From positions 1,550,001-1,614,000 of the forward strand of contig NZ_JACHBS010000001.1 of assembly GCF_014200395.1 (NCBI RefSeq): a DNA stretch of 64,000 nucleotides, written 5' to 3'. This DNA comes from Microcella frigidaquae. GTDB taxonomy: Bacteria; Actinomycetota; Actinomycetes; Actinomycetales; Microbacteriaceae. Below are positions 43,165 to 55,426 of this stretch, piece after piece. The notes under the pieces were generated by a model. The model was not told the origin of the DNA, made no database searches, and worked only from the letters and a program-made list of their open reading frames with translations. Positions within the stretch are counted from its first letter, which is position 1. Every line of letters begins with the position of its first letter. The position numbers and the translations under genes were made by a program.

Positions 43165-45624
43165 ATGACCACCACACCCGCACCGGCCCGCTGGGCATAC
43201 CGCACCACCGCCGTCACCCCGGAACGACTGGAGGAGGTGGATGCGTGGTGGCGGGCGGCGAACTACCTGAGCATCGGGCAGATCTACCTGCTCGACAACC
43301 CGCTGCTGCGCGACCCGCTCACCGCGGAGCACATCAAGCCTCGACTACTGGGGCACTGGGGCACCACCCCGGGCCTGAACTTCCTGTACGCCCACCTCAA
43401 CCGGGCGATCACCGACCGGGATCTGAACACCCTGTACGTGACCGGGCCGGGGCACGGCGGGCCGGGCATGGTCGCCAACGCCTACCTGGACGGCACCTAC
43501 ACGGAGCTGTACCCGCGGATCGACCGCACCGAGGAGGGGCTCAAGGCGCTGTTCCGGCAGTTCTCCTTCCCCGGCGGCATCCCCTCGCACGCGTCCCCGG
43601 ACACGCCCGGGTCGATCAACGAGGGCGGCGAGCTCGGCTATTCCCTCGTCCACGCCTACGGCGCCGCGTTCGACAACCCGGACCTGCTGGTCGCGTGCGT
43701 GATCGGCGACGGGGAGGCCGAGACCGGGCCGCTGGCGACCGCGTGGCACGGCAACAAGTTCCTCAACCCAGCCGCGGACGGGGTGGTGCTACCGATCCTG
43801 CACCTGAACGGGTACAAGATCGCCAACCCGACGGTGCTGTCCCGCATCCCCGAGGACGAGCTGGTCGCGCTGCTGCGCGGCTACGGGCATGAGCCGTTCG
43901 TGGTCACGGTCGGCTTCGACGGCGAGGACCCGCGGGAGTCCCACGCCCGGTTCGCCGGCGTGCTGGACGAGGTGCTGGACCGGATCGCGGACATCAAGAC
44001 CGCCGCGGCGGCCGGCACCCTGGAAGGCCGGCCGGCGTGGCCAGCGATCGTGCTGCGCAGCCCGAAAGGCTGGACCTGCCCGCCGGTGATCGACGGGCTC
44101 CCCGTGGAGGGCACCTGGCGGTCCCACCAGGTGCCGCTCGCCGAGGTCCGCGACACCCCCGAGCACCTGCAGCTCCTCCAGGACTGGCTGGCCTCCTACC
44201 GGCCCGACGAGCTCTTCGACGCCGACGGCGCCCCGTTCCCCGCCACGGTCGCCGCCGCCCCGGCCGGAGCGCGGCGGATGAGCGCTAACCCGGTCGCGAA
44301 CGGCGGGCAGCTGACCGTCCCGCTGCGCCTGGGCGACTTCCGCGACCACGCCCACCCGGTCGACCCCGAGGCGCGAGGCACGGGAACGGCGGAGGCGACC
44401 CGGATGCTCGGCGAATGGCTCGCCGACGTGATCCGGCACAACCCGAACAACTTCCGCATCTTCGGCCCCGACGAGACCGCCTCCAACCGGCTCGCCCCGC
44501 CCGTGTTCGAGGCCACCGGCAAGCAGTGGAACGCGACCGTGCTGCCGGTGGACGAGCATCTGGCGCCGACCGGGCGGGTGATGGAGGTGCTCAGCGAGCA
44601 CCAGTGCCAGGGCTGGCTCGAGGGCTACGTCCTCACGGGCCGGCATGGGCTGTTCAACTGCTACGAGGCGTTCACCCACATCGTCGACTCGATGTTCAAC
44701 CAGCACGCCAAATGGCTCGAAGCCGCCCGCGACGTGGCCTGGCGGGACCCGATCCCGAGCTTCAACTACCTGCTGTCCAGTCACGTGTGGCGGCAGGATC
44801 ACAACGGGTTCTCCCACCAGGACCCGGGGTTCATCGACCTCGCCCTGAACAAGAGCCCCGACATCGTCCGCGTCTACCTCCCGTTCGACGCGAACACGCT
44901 GCTGTCCACCTACGACCACTGCCTGCGCTCCACCGGCTACATCAACGTCGTCGTCGCCGGAAAGCAGCCCGCCCCGCAGTGGCTCACCATGGACGAGGCG
45001 ATCGAGCACTGCACCCGGGGCCTGGGCATCCTGCCCTGGGCCGGCACCGAGACCGAGGGCGCCGAGCCGGACGTGGTGCTCGCCGCCGCCGGCGACGTGC
45101 CCACCCTCGAGGTGCTCGCCGCGGCCGCGTTGCTGCGCGAGCACATCCCTGACCTGTCCGTGCGGGTCGTGAACGTGGTCGACCTGACCCGTCTGCAATC
45201 CGAGGACCAGCACCCGCACGGCCTGCCGGACCGGGAGTTCGACGCGATCTTCACCCCCGACAAGCCGGTGATCTTCGCCTACCACGGCTACCCGTGGCTG
45301 ATCCACCGTCTCACCTACAAGCGCGCCGGGCACCAGAACCTGCACGTCCACGGCTTCGTGGAGAAGGGCACCACCACGACCCCGTTCGACATGGTCATGC
45401 TCAACGACCTCGACCGCTACCGGCTCGCGATCGACGTCCTCGACCACGTCCCGGGCCTTGCCGCGACCCACGCGCAGCTGCGGCAGGAACTCGTCGACGC
45501 CCGCCTGCGCGCCCGCGCCCACACCCGCGAGCACGGCACCGACATCCCCGCCGTCGCCGACTGGCGCTGGCCCCACCCCGACACCGACCCGAACCGCCCC
45601 TCCACCGCGAAGGAAATCCGATGA
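43165..45624 (+). CDS. xfp: Xylulose-5-P/fructose-6-P phosphoketolase
   Basis: 819 aa, normal length. ThDP enzyme that splits fructose-6-P or xylulose-5-P with phosphate into acetyl-phosphate plus erythrose-4-P or glyceraldehyde-3-P. Signatures: [54 protein letters not shown] and [20 protein letters not shown]. With AckA it makes ATP without using GAPDH. Start overlaps the small frame before it; SD AGGAGCA is upstream. Confidence 0.96.
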   Translation: MTTTPAPARWAYRTTAVTPERLEEVDAWWRAANYLSIGQIYLLDNPLLRDPLTAEHIKPRLLGHWGTTPGLNFLYAHLNRAITDRDLNTLYVTGPGHGGPGMVANAYLDGTYTELYPRIDRTEEGLKALFRQFSFPGGIPSHASPDTPGSINEGGELGYSLVHAYGAAFDNPDLLVACVIGDGEAETGPLATAWHGNKFLNPAADGVVLPILHLNGYKIANPTVLSRIPEDELVALLRGYGHEPFVVTVGFDGEDPRESHARFAGVLDEVLDRIADIKTAAAAGTLEGRPAWPAIVLRSPKGWTCPPVIDGLPVEGTWRSHQVPLAEVRDTPEHLQLLQDWLASYRPDELFDADGAPFPATVAAAPAGARRMSANPVANGGQLTVPLRLGDFRDHAHPVDPEARGTGTAEATRMLGEWLADVIRHNPNNFRIFGPDETASNRLAPPVFEATGKQWNATVLPVDEHLAPTGRVMEVLSEHQCQGWLEGYVLTGRHGLFNCYEAFTHIVDSMFNQHAKWLEAARDVAWRDPIPSFNYLLSSHVWRQDHNGFSHQDPGFIDLALNKSPDIVRVYLPFDANTLLSTYDHCLRSTGYINVVVAGKQPAPQWLTMDEAIEHCTRGLGILPWAGTETEGAEPDVVLAAAGDVPTLEVLAAAALLREHIPDLSVRVVNVVDLTRLQSEDQHPHGLPDREFDAIFTPDKPVIFAYHGYPWLIHRLTYKRAGHQNLHVHGFVEKGTTTTPFDMVMLNDLDRYRLAIDVLDHVPGLAATHAQLRQELVDARLRARAHTREHGTDIPAVADWRWPHPDTDPNRPSTAKEIR

Positions 45625-48167
45625 CCGACACCAAGACCGTGACCCTGCAGGTCAGCGGCATGATCCGCGCGACCTCCAAGAACGTCACCGAAGCCCACCT
45701 CGCCCGCCAGCCGGGCGTCCTGTCCGTTGACGCGAACCCGGTCTCCCAGACCGCGACCGTCACCTACGACCCGCAGACCACCTCGGTCGCGCACCTGCAG
45801 AAGTGGGTGATCGAATGCGGCTACCACTGCGCCGGGCAGTCCGTCCCGGACCACATCTGCGACCCCGCCCACGAACCTCACGAGCACGCCGACCACCACG
45901 ACCACGCCGAGCACGAGGGACGCGCGGTCTCCACCGGTCATGACACCCCGGCGGGGCACGAGCACCCGCACCCGCACCCGGCAGCGGACCACGCGGACCA
46001 CTCCGCCATGGACGCCGGCGCGCATGCCGGTCACGCTCCGGCCACCGAGGGCGGACACGATCACGGGGCTCAGCCGGCCGGCCGCAGCGCGCAGGATGTG
46101 ATGGGCCACGGCGGGCATCACGGCGGCATGTCGATGGCGGCGATGATCCGCGACATGCGCAACCGGTTCCTGTTCGCGCTGATCATGTCGATCCCGATCA
46201 CCCTGTTCTCCCCGATCGGGCGGGAAGTTCTGGGCTTCACGGTGCCTGCACCGTTCGGGCTGCGGGATGACGTGATCTCCCTGATCCTGTCCCTGCCCGT
46301 GATGTTCTACTCGGCCTGGATCTTCTTCGACGGTGCGTTCAGAGCCCTGAGGGCGCGAACGCTGGACATGATGGTGCTCGTTGCCGTCGGCGTCGGAGCC
46401 GGCTGGATCTACAGCTTCATCGTCACCCTCACAGGAGGCGGCGAGGTGTTCTACGAAGCCGCCACCGTGCTGGCCACCTTCGTGCTGCTCGGCCACTGGG
46501 TGGAAATGCGTGCTCGCGGGGGAGCGAACGACGCGATCCGCCGCCTGTTGGAACTCGCTCCCGCTCGTGCCATCGTGATCCGCGACGGGCAAGAGCTCGA
46601 GGTATCCACCTCCGAGATCATCCCCGGTGACCTGATGCTCGTACGTCCCGGCGCGAAGGTCCCCACCGACGGGGAGGTCGAAGACGGCGAGTCCGAGGTC
46701 GACGAGTCGATGGTCACCGGCGAGAGCATGCCAGTGGAGAAAGCGCCTGGGTCCATGGTTATCGGCGCGACCGTGAACACCGTCGGCACCCTCCGGGTGC
46801 GCGCCACCAAGGTCGGCGCCGACACCGCATTGGCCCAGATCGTCAAGCTGGTGCAGGAGGCGCAGAACTCCAAAGCCCCTGGCCAGCAGCTCGCGGACCG
46901 CGCCGCGTACTGGTTGGTGCTGGTCGCCCTGATCGGCGGAAGCGCGACCTTCCTGGCCTGGTGGCTGACCGGCGCGCCCGTGCCGACCGCGATCCTGTTC
47001 GCGATCACCGTCGTCGTCATCACCTGCCCTGATGCGCTCGGTCTGGCTACCCCCACCGCGATCATGGTCGGCACCGGGCTCGGCGCCCGACGGGGAGTGC
47101 TGTTCAAGAACGCTACCGGCATCGAGACCGCCGCCCGCATCGACACCGTCGTCCTCGACAAGACCGGTACCCTCACCAAGGGAGAACCAGAGGTCACCGA
47201 CTATCTGCCCGTCGGCGAGGACGACCTTGAGCTGCTCGCGCTGGTGGCCGCCGTCGAACGCGAGTCCGAGCACCCCCTCGCGAAGGCAGTCGTCGCCTAC
47301 GCCGACGCCCGGAACATCCCGCGACGCGCCGCTTCCGCCTTCCGCAACGTCGCGGGGAAGGGGGCGATCGCCACCGTCGATGGCCGGGAGGTGGCCCTTG
47401 GCAACATGCGCCTGATGGCGCAGGAGGGCATCGACATCTCCCCGGTCAAGGACGCCCAGAAGTCCCTCGCCGAGAGCGGGCGCACGGCGATCATGTTCGC
47501 CGTCGACGGGGAGGTCGCCGGCGTCATCGCACTCGCCGACGCCCCCCGCGAGACCGCCAGAGCCGCTATCGACGCCCTCCATGAGTCCGGCATTGAGGTG
47601 GTGATGCTCACCGGCGACAACCACCCGACCGCCGAGCGCATCGCATCCCTGCTGGGCATCGACACGGTGATCGCCGAGGTGCTGCCAGAGGACAAGAGCG
47701 CGAAGATCGCCGAACTGCAGCGGGCTGGGAAGAAGGTGGCCATGGTCGGTGACGGCGTCAACGACGCCCCTGCCCTCGCCCAGGCCGACCTCGGCATCGC
47801 CATCGGCGCTGGCACGGATGTCGCCATCGAGACCGCTGACGTGGTGCTGATGCGTTCGGATCCTCAGGATGTCGCGGTCGCGCTGCGGATCGGGAAGGGA
47901 ACACTGCGGAAGATGCGGCAGAACCTCGGCTGGGCCATCGGCTACAACGCCATCGCCCTGCCCATCGCCGCCGGCGTGTTCTACCCCGCGTTCGGGATCA
48001 TGCTCTCCCCGGAGATCGCCGCCATCAGCATGTCCGGCTCCAGCGTGATCGTCGCCGTCAACGCGCTCCTGCTCAAGCGGCTCCGGCTGCCCGCCCAGCA
48101 GGCCCCCGCGGCCCCGGCAGAGGCGAGCAGCCTCGCCCCGGCGTCGACGCCCGGCGGCGCCTCATGA
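45621..48167 (+). CDS. P1B-type metal ATPase with CPD motif and degenerate HMA domain
   Basis: 848 aa. Residues 1-75 form a HMA-like domain where the usual GMxCxxC reads GMIRATS, so the metal site is lost. A His-rich stretch ([13 protein letters not shown] ... [16 protein letters not shown]) precedes the membrane part. Actuator and catalytic motifs [18 protein letters not shown] and [12 protein letters not shown] are intact. The transmembrane metal motif is [18 protein letters not shown] in place of CPC or CPH. Resembles CopB-type pumps; exported metal uncertain. Coupled to xfp by ATGA. Confidence 0.9.
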   Translation: MTDTKTVTLQVSGMIRATSKNVTEAHLARQPGVLSVDANPVSQTATVTYDPQTTSVAHLQKWVIECGYHCAGQSVPDHICDPAHEPHEHADHHDHAEHEGRAVSTGHDTPAGHEHPHPHPAADHADHSAMDAGAHAGHAPATEGGHDHGAQPAGRSAQDVMGHGGHHGGMSMAAMIRDMRNRFLFALIMSIPITLFSPIGREVLGFTVPAPFGLRDDVISLILSLPVMFYSAWIFFDGAFRALRARTLDMMVLVAVGVGAGWIYSFIVTLTGGGEVFYEAATVLATFVLLGHWVEMRARGGANDAIRRLLELAPARAIVIRDGQELEVSTSEIIPGDLMLVRPGAKVPTDGEVEDGESEVDESMVTGESMPVEKAPGSMVIGATVNTVGTLRVRATKVGADTALAQIVKLVQEAQNSKAPGQQLADRAAYWLVLVALIGGSATFLAWWLTGAPVPTAILFAITVVVITCPDALGLATPTAIMVGTGLGARRGVLFKNATGIETAARIDTVVLDKTGTLTKGEPEVTDYLPVGEDDLELLALVAAVERESEHPLAKAVVAYADARNIPRRAASAFRNVAGKGAIATVDGREVALGNMRLMAQEGIDISPVKDAQKSLAESGRTAIMFAVDGEVAGVIALADAPRETARAAIDALHESGIEVVMLTGDNHPTAERIASLLGIDTVIAEVLPEDKSAKIAELQRAGKKVAMVGDGVNDAPALAQADLGIAIGAGTDVAIETADVVLMRSDPQDVAVALRIGKGTLRKMRQNLGWAIGYNAIALPIAAGVFYPAFGIMLSPEIAAISMSGSSVIVAVNALLLKRLRLPAQQAPAAPAEASSLAPASTPGGAS

Positions 48168-48186
48168 CCGGACGCGAGGCGCCGCG

Positions 48187-51100
48187 ATGACTCCGCGGTC
48201 GGCAGAGCGCGGGACTCACCACCTCGATGCCGTCTACGACGCGGTGCTGTTCGACATGGACGGCGTGGTCACGAACACCGCCGCGATCCATGCCGCCGCG
48301 TGGAAGCAGCTGTTCGACGAGGTGCTGCGAGACCCGCGTGTGCAGGTGGACGACCCCGAGACGACCTTCGACCCGGTCGCCGACTACCGCCGCTATGTGG
48401 ATGGGCGAACCCGCGAGGACGGGGTATCGGCGTACCTGACGGCCCGTGGGATCGCCCTGGATGCCGGAGATCCCGGAGACCCACCAACGGCGTGGACGAT
48501 CGCGGGGCTCGCGGCGCGCAAGAACGAGCTGTTCCTGGCGGAGCTGGGCACCCGCGGGCTGCGCGTCTATCCGGGCACCGTGGCGCTGCTGCATCGCCTG
48601 CGGAGCGCGGCCGTTCCGGTCGGGCTGGTCACCGCGAGCCGGAACGCGCAGCAGATGCTCGCCGCCGCAGGACTGGCCGGCTGCTTCGACACCGTGGTGG
48701 ACGGCCGGATCGCGCTCTCGCATCACCTGAAAGGCAAGCCGGATCCCGCCATGTTCGTCGAGGCAGCCCGGCGACTGGGTGTCGCTGCGGCCCGCACCGC
48801 GGTCGTCGAGGACTCGGTCGCCGGCGTGGCGGCCGGGAGGCGCGGAGGGTTCGGCTTCGTCGTCGGCATCGACCGCGCCGGAGCGCGGGAGCAGCTCGAG
48901 GCCGCGGGCGCCGACCTCGTCCTGGCCGATGTCGCCGAGCTCGACCTGGGCGTCTCCACCACGGATCCGTGGCGGCTGGTCTACGATGGCTTCGACCCCG
49001 CGCACGAAGGGCACCGGGAGGCGCTCACCGCGCTGGGCAACGGCTACCTGGCCACCCGGGGCGCCCGGCCCGAGCACCACGACGACGGCATCCACTATCC
49101 CGGCACCTACCTCGCGGGGGTGTACAACCGGCTGGCGAGCACCATCCACGGGCGCGAGCTCGAGGAGGAGCATCTCGTCAACACTCCCAACTGGCTTCCG
49201 GTGGACCTCCGCCTCGGAGACGGGCCGTGGCTGTCCACCGGCCAGGTCGTGACGCACAGCGAACGACGCGAGCTCGACCTGCGCCGCGGCCTGGTCGTCC
49301 GCCGCGCGGTCCTCACCGGTCCGAACGGGGATCGACTCGACTTCGTGCAGACGACGTTCACCTCCCTGGACGAGCCTCACCTGGCCGTGCTGGAAACCAC
49401 GCTCACCGCCCCCGACTGGAGCGGCACGGTCACCCTCCGCGCCGGGATCGACGCCGGGGTGCGCAACAGCAACGTGGCCGCGTATCTCGGATCGGACGCC
49501 ACCCACCTCACGCAGCCGACGTTCCGCCAGGTCGGCGACACCACCCTCTGCGAGGTGTGGACCCGGCAGAGCCGGGTCCACATCGCCACCGCCGTCCGCT
49601 CGACCCTCACCGGAACCGACGGCGCGACCGATCACCGCATCGACACGCCATCGCCGCACACCCGGGAGCTGCGCATCCCTCTGGAGCAGGGTCGACCGGT
49701 CACCCTCACCAAGACGGCCGCGATCTACACCTCCCACGATCGGGCCATCAGCGAGCCGGGTGGTGCCGCCCTGACCCTGCTCACCGTACGCGGTGGCGAC
49801 GTCGAGGCGCTGCGGGAACGCCACGCGGCGGCGTGGCGGCGACTCTGGGAACGCTTCGCGGTCACCCTGGACGCCGACACGCACAGCCGACTCATCCTGA
49901 ACCTGCACGTCTTCCACCTGCTCCAGACCCTCTCGCCGCACACCGTCGAGCTCGACGCCGGGGTGCCCGCCCGCGGCCTGCACGGCGAGGGGTATCGGGG
50001 GCACGTCTTCTGGGACGAGGTGTTCGTCCTGCCCGTGATCGCTCTGCGCACGCCCGAGATCAGCCGGGCGCTGATCGACTACCGCTGGCGGCGACTGGAC
50101 GCCGCCCGCGCCGCGGCGACCGCCGCCGGACTCCGCGGAGCCCTCTTCCCCTGGCAGAGCGGCAGCGACGGTCGCGAGGAGACGCCCGAGGCGCTCTACA
50201 ACCCGCGCTCCGGTCGGTGGATGCCGGACAACTCCTACCGTCAACGCCACGTCGGCCTCGCCATCGCCTACAACGCCTGGCAGCACTACCAGGCCACCGG
50301 CGACCTCGAGTGGCTCGCCGAACGCGGCGGCGAGCTCATCATCGAGGTCACCCGCCTGTTCGCCTCGCTCGCCGAGCACGACAGCGCCACCGACCGCTTC
50401 CACATCGCCGGGGTGATGGGACCCGACGAGTTCCATGACGGCGCCGCGGACTCTCCCGGCAGCGGCCTGCGCGACAACACGTACACCAACGTCCTCGTCT
50501 CGTGGGTCGCCACGAGAGCGGCCCAGACACTCGCCCTGCTCAACGGGCACAGCGGCGAGATCCTCCGCGACCGGCTCCGCGTCACCGACGAGGAGGTCGA
50601 GGGATGGGCCCGGCTCAGCACACGACTGGCGGTGGGGTTCCACCGCGACGGCATCCTCACCCAGTTCGACGGCTATGAGAGCCTGCGGGAGCTGGACTGG
50701 GACCACTACCGCGAGGAGTACGGGAACATCGGCCGGCTCGATCTCATCCTCGAGTCCGAGAACGACAGCACCAACCGGTACAAGCTCGCCAAGCAGCCCG
50801 ACGTCGTCATGCTGGTCTACCTGCTCGGTCACGACGGGCTCCGGGCGCAGCTCGCCACGCTCGGCTACCCGTTCTCCGAGCAGGACCTGACCCGCACGGT
50901 CGAGTACTACCTCGCGCGCACCGCCAACGGGTCGACGCTCAGCCGAGTCGTGAACGCCTCCGTCCTGGCCGGCATCGACCCGTCCCGCTCCTGGATCGCG
51001 TTCCGCGAGGCGCTGATCGCCGATCTCGACGACTCCCAGGGCGGCACCACCCGCGAAGGGATCCACCTCGGCGCGATGGCCGGCACCATCGACCTGCCCG

Positions 51101-51392
51101 TCCGCTCCTTCGCCGGCATGGCCCTCGGTGACGACGAGCTCGTCTTCGCCCCCCGACTGCCGCCGAACCTCACCCGGGTCGGGTTCCAGATCCGATACCG
51201 CGGCCACCTCGTCGACGTGATGCTCCGTGACCGCAGCCTGGAGCTTCGCGTGCACGCCGGCTCAGCACCCGCGATCCACGTGCGCGTCGGCGCGGTCGCC
51301 GTGCCGATCTCGGCCGGACAGACCAAGACGTTCGCGATCGGCCCGGGCACCTCGGCCCGCGACGCGACCAACCGCGGAGGAGGCCTCGACTG

Positions 51393-51393
<1 letters not shown>
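48187..51393 (+). CDS. HAD beta-phosphoglucomutase fused to glycoside hydrolase family 65
   Basis: 1068 aa. Residues 15-255 are a HAD domain (AVLFDMDGVVTN, Asp23/Asp25; GKPDPAMFVEAARRLG; VVEDSVAGVAAGRRGGF). Residues 270-1060 are GH65: NGYLATRGARPEHH, GHVFWDEVFVLPVIAL, MGPDEFHDGA (catalytic Glu region) and ESENDSTNRYKLAKQPDVVM. GH65 enzymes split trehalose, kojibiose or related disaccharides with phosphate to beta-glucose-1-P, and the HAD part would turn this into glucose-6-P. Feeds sugar into the phosphoketolase path. The stop overlaps the next ATG (TGATG). Confidence 0.92.
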
Positions 51394-53039
<1,646 letters not shown>

Positions 53040-53077
53040 CCGCCGCGGCTCCCATCCCTCATCAGAAAGGCACGCAC

Positions 53078-54136
53078 ATGAACACCATTCGAGTCGGCGT
53101 CAACGGCTACGGCGTCATCGGCAAGCGCGTCGCCGACGCGGTCCTGCTGCAGTCGGACATGGACCTGGTCGGCGTCGCGGACATCGCCACCGACTGGCGG
53201 ATCAAGTCCGCAGCGAACCGCCTGCCCGTGTTCGCCTCCACCATCGAGGCGCAGCAGGCCATGCGGGGCGCCGACGTGCCCGCACAGGGAGTGCTCGACG
53301 ACCTTCTCGCGCAGTGCGACGTCGTCGTCGACACCACCCCCAAGGATGTGGCAGCGGGAAACCTGGAGCGCTACCGCGCCCTCGGCGTCAAGGCAGTGCT
53401 CCAAGGGGGCGAGTCCCACTCCACCACCGGCCACTCCTTCGTCGCCCAAGCCAACTACGCCAGCGCCATCGGCAGGGACAGCACCCGGGTGGTCTCCTGC
53501 AACACCACCAGCATCGTGCGGATCCTCGGCGCGCTGGATGCGGCCGGACTCCTGCTGCGCGCCCGCGGGGTGCTCATCCGCCGCGCCACCGACCCGTGGG
53601 AATCGCACCTCGGCGGGATCATGAACACGATGGTCCCAGAACCGACCATCCCCTCTCATCAGGGCCCCGACGCACAGACCGTGCTCCCCGGACTCGATGT
53701 CGTCACCATCGCCGCCAAAGGCGCCCACACGCAGACCCACAGCCACTACTGGACGCTGCAACTGACCCGGGAGGCGACCCGCGACGAGGTGCTGGACGCC
53801 CTGCGCGCCGCGCCCCGCATCGCGTTCATCCGGATGTCCGACGGCCTGGTCGCCCTCAACTCCACCGTCGAGCTGATGCGCGATCTCGGCCGCCCCCGGG
53901 GAGACATGTGGGAGGTCGCCGTGTGGGAGGACCTGGTCACCGTGAACGGCAGCGAGGCCTACCTCGCCTACCAGGTCTACAACGAGGCCATCGTCGTGCC
54001 CGAGACGATCGACGCGATCCGCGCGCTGACGGGCACCGTCCCCGACGCCGCGACCTCGATCCGCCTCACCGACGAGAGCCTCGGCATGCGCCAGGACTTC
54101 CTCACACCGGCGGAGGAGCCCGACCATGACCGGTGA
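53078..54136 (+). CDS. Type II (archaeal-type) glyceraldehyde-3-phosphate dehydrogenase
   Basis: 352 aa. NAD(P)-binding VGVNGYGVIGKRVADAV, LQGGESHSTTGHSFVAQANY and the catalytic Cys in VVSCNTTSIVRIL (about residue 140). The length and these segments match type II GAPDH of Archaea, not the usual bacterial GapA. SD AGAAAGG upstream of ATG 53078. Converts glyceraldehyde-3-P to 1,3-bisphosphoglycerate. Rare in bacteria, and placed here between copper and sugar genes. Confidence 0.9.
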   Translation: MNTIRVGVNGYGVIGKRVADAVLLQSDMDLVGVADIATDWRIKSAANRLPVFASTIEAQQAMRGADVPAQGVLDDLLAQCDVVVDTTPKDVAAGNLERYRALGVKAVLQGGESHSTTGHSFVAQANYASAIGRDSTRVVSCNTTSIVRILGALDAAGLLLRARGVLIRRATDPWESHLGGIMNTMVPEPTIPSHQGPDAQTVLPGLDVVTIAAKGAHTQTHSHYWTLQLTREATRDEVLDALRAAPRIAFIRMSDGLVALNSTVELMRDLGRPRGDMWEVAVWEDLVTVNGSEAYLAYQVYNEAIVVPETIDAIRALTGTVPDAATSIRLTDESLGMRQDFLTPAEEPDHDR

Positions 54137-54410
54137 CCACCAACCGCCCGCCGACCATCCCGGCGAAGGCGACCCGCGGCGACGGATGCCTGTGACGGCG
54201 TGGCTGATCATCGGGATCTCCGTGCTCGGGATCGCGATCTACCTGTTCATCGACCACCTTCCCCACGTCGTCGCAGTGCTGCCCTACGTCGCGATCATCG
54301 GCATGGCCGCCATGCACCTGTTCGGCCACCGCCACCACACCGGCGCCCACGACTCGAATCATCGACGCCACGGGGGCGACAGCGGGACCGACACGCGAGA
54401 GTCGTCGTGA
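54126..54410 (+). CDS. DUF2933-like small membrane protein
   Basis: 94 aa. Two hydrophobic segments (AWLIIGISVLGIAIYLFIDH and AVLPYVAIIGMAAMHLF) and a His-rich tail (GHRHHTGAHDSNHRRHGG). Matches the DUF2933 pattern often seen in copper-resistance clusters. Overlaps the end of the GAPDH gene by 11 bp and the next gene by GTGA. Confidence 0.7.
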   Translation: MTGDHQPPADHPGEGDPRRRMPVTAWLIIGISVLGIAIYLFIDHLPHVVAVLPYVAIIGMAAMHLFGHRHHTGAHDSNHRRHGGDSGTDTRESS

Positions 54411-55426
54411 ACACCGTCGTCCGCCCCCTCGCGGACGCCAGCCGGCACGGGCACCCCCGACCGCTGCGGATGCTGTGGGTCACGCTCGCCTGGGGGTCGT
54501 GCTTCGTCGCGATCACCGTCGGCCTGCAAGACGCCCCGCCGCTGTGGCTCGCGGCACTGCGAGCCCTCATCGCCGGGGTCGCGCTCGCAACCGTCGCCGG
54601 CATCCAGCGGGCACCTCTTCCCCGCGACCCGAAGACATGGGCACTGATCGGCTGCCTCGGACTGGTGAACATCGCCCTGGCATTCGCGACGATGTTCGTC
54701 GCCGCCACCGGACTGTCGACCGGGATTGCCTCGGTGCTCGCCAACGCGCAGCCAATCCTGATCCTGCTGCCCGCGTGGTGGCTCTACCGCGAGCGTCCCA
54801 CCCCGGCCGCGATCGCCGCGATCGGCCTGGGCTTCACCGGCCTACTCATCATCGTCCTTCCCTCCGGGCTCGGCACCGGAGCGTGGCTCTCACTGACCTC
54901 CGCCGCCGCGATCACCGCAGGCACCCTCATCGGACGGATCGTGCACGCAGACGTCCGAATCGTGGCGGCAGCTCAGCTGCTCATCGGAGGTGCGATCCTC
55001 GCCGGCACCGCAGCCGTCACAGAAGGGCCGCCCACGATCGACTGGAACATCCAGTTCATCCTCACCCTGCTGTTCCTATCACTGGTCGGCACCGCCGCCA
55101 CCACGGTCGCCTGGTTCACCGAGATCGGACGTGCCCGGCTCGACCTCCTCGCCGCGTGGACGCTGCTCGTGCCGGTCTTCGCTACCCTGCTGTCGCTGCT
55201 GATCCTGCGCGAGGACCCGGGCCTGTGGGGCTGGATCGGGACCGTGATCGTGCTGATCGCAATGGCGTTGCTCGCCATCGGATCCAGGCGCTCAGAGCCC
55301 TCGGCCGTCACGGCAACCGGCAATCGTGCCCCACGAGCCTCCGCCGATCATGCGACGTCCGACCCGGACGGCCTCCCTGACGAAAACCACGGCCCGCGCT
55401 CCCGGCCGGAAAGGAAACAACGATGA
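54407..55426 (+). CDS. EamA/DMT-family transporter
   Basis: 339 aa with ten hydrophobic segments in two EamA repeats (MLWVTLAWGSCFVAITVGL, LANAQPILILLPAWWLYRER and FILTLLFLSLVGTAATTVAW, LVPVFATLLSLLILREDP). Exports a metabolite or a drug; substrate not predictable. GTG start coupled to the DUF2933-like gene; the stop overlaps the multicopper oxidase ATG (ATGA). The C-terminal 40 residues are polar. Confidence 0.88.
   Translation: MNTVVRPLADASRHGHPRPLRMLWVTLAWGSCFVAITVGLQDAPPLWLAALRALIAGVALATVAGIQRAPLPRDPKTWALIGCLGLVNIALAFATMFVAATGLSTGIASVLANAQPILILLPAWWLYRERPTPAAIAAIGLGFTGLLIIVLPSGLGTGAWLSLTSAAAITAGTLIGRIVHADVRIVAAAQLLIGGAILAGTAAVTEGPPTIDWNIQFILTLLFLSLVGTAATTVAWFTEIGRARLDLLAAWTLLVPVFATLLSLLILREDPGLWGWIGTVIVLIAMALLAIGSRRSEPSAVTATGNRAPRASADHATSDPDGLPDENHGPRSRPERKQR

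Noticed and set aside
43789-45576. Minus-strand frame of 595 codons opposite xfp
   Set aside because: Antisense to a full-length phosphoketolase; no recognisable domain.
45294-45620. Upstream extension of the CPD-ATPase frame
   Set aside because: Lies inside xfp; the ATG at 45621 overlaps the xfp stop and begins a HMA-like fold.
48073-51255. Minus-strand frame of 1060 codons opposite the HAD-GH65 gene
   Set aside because: Antisense shadow; low-complexity composition and no motif, while the plus strand has full HAD and GH65 signatures.
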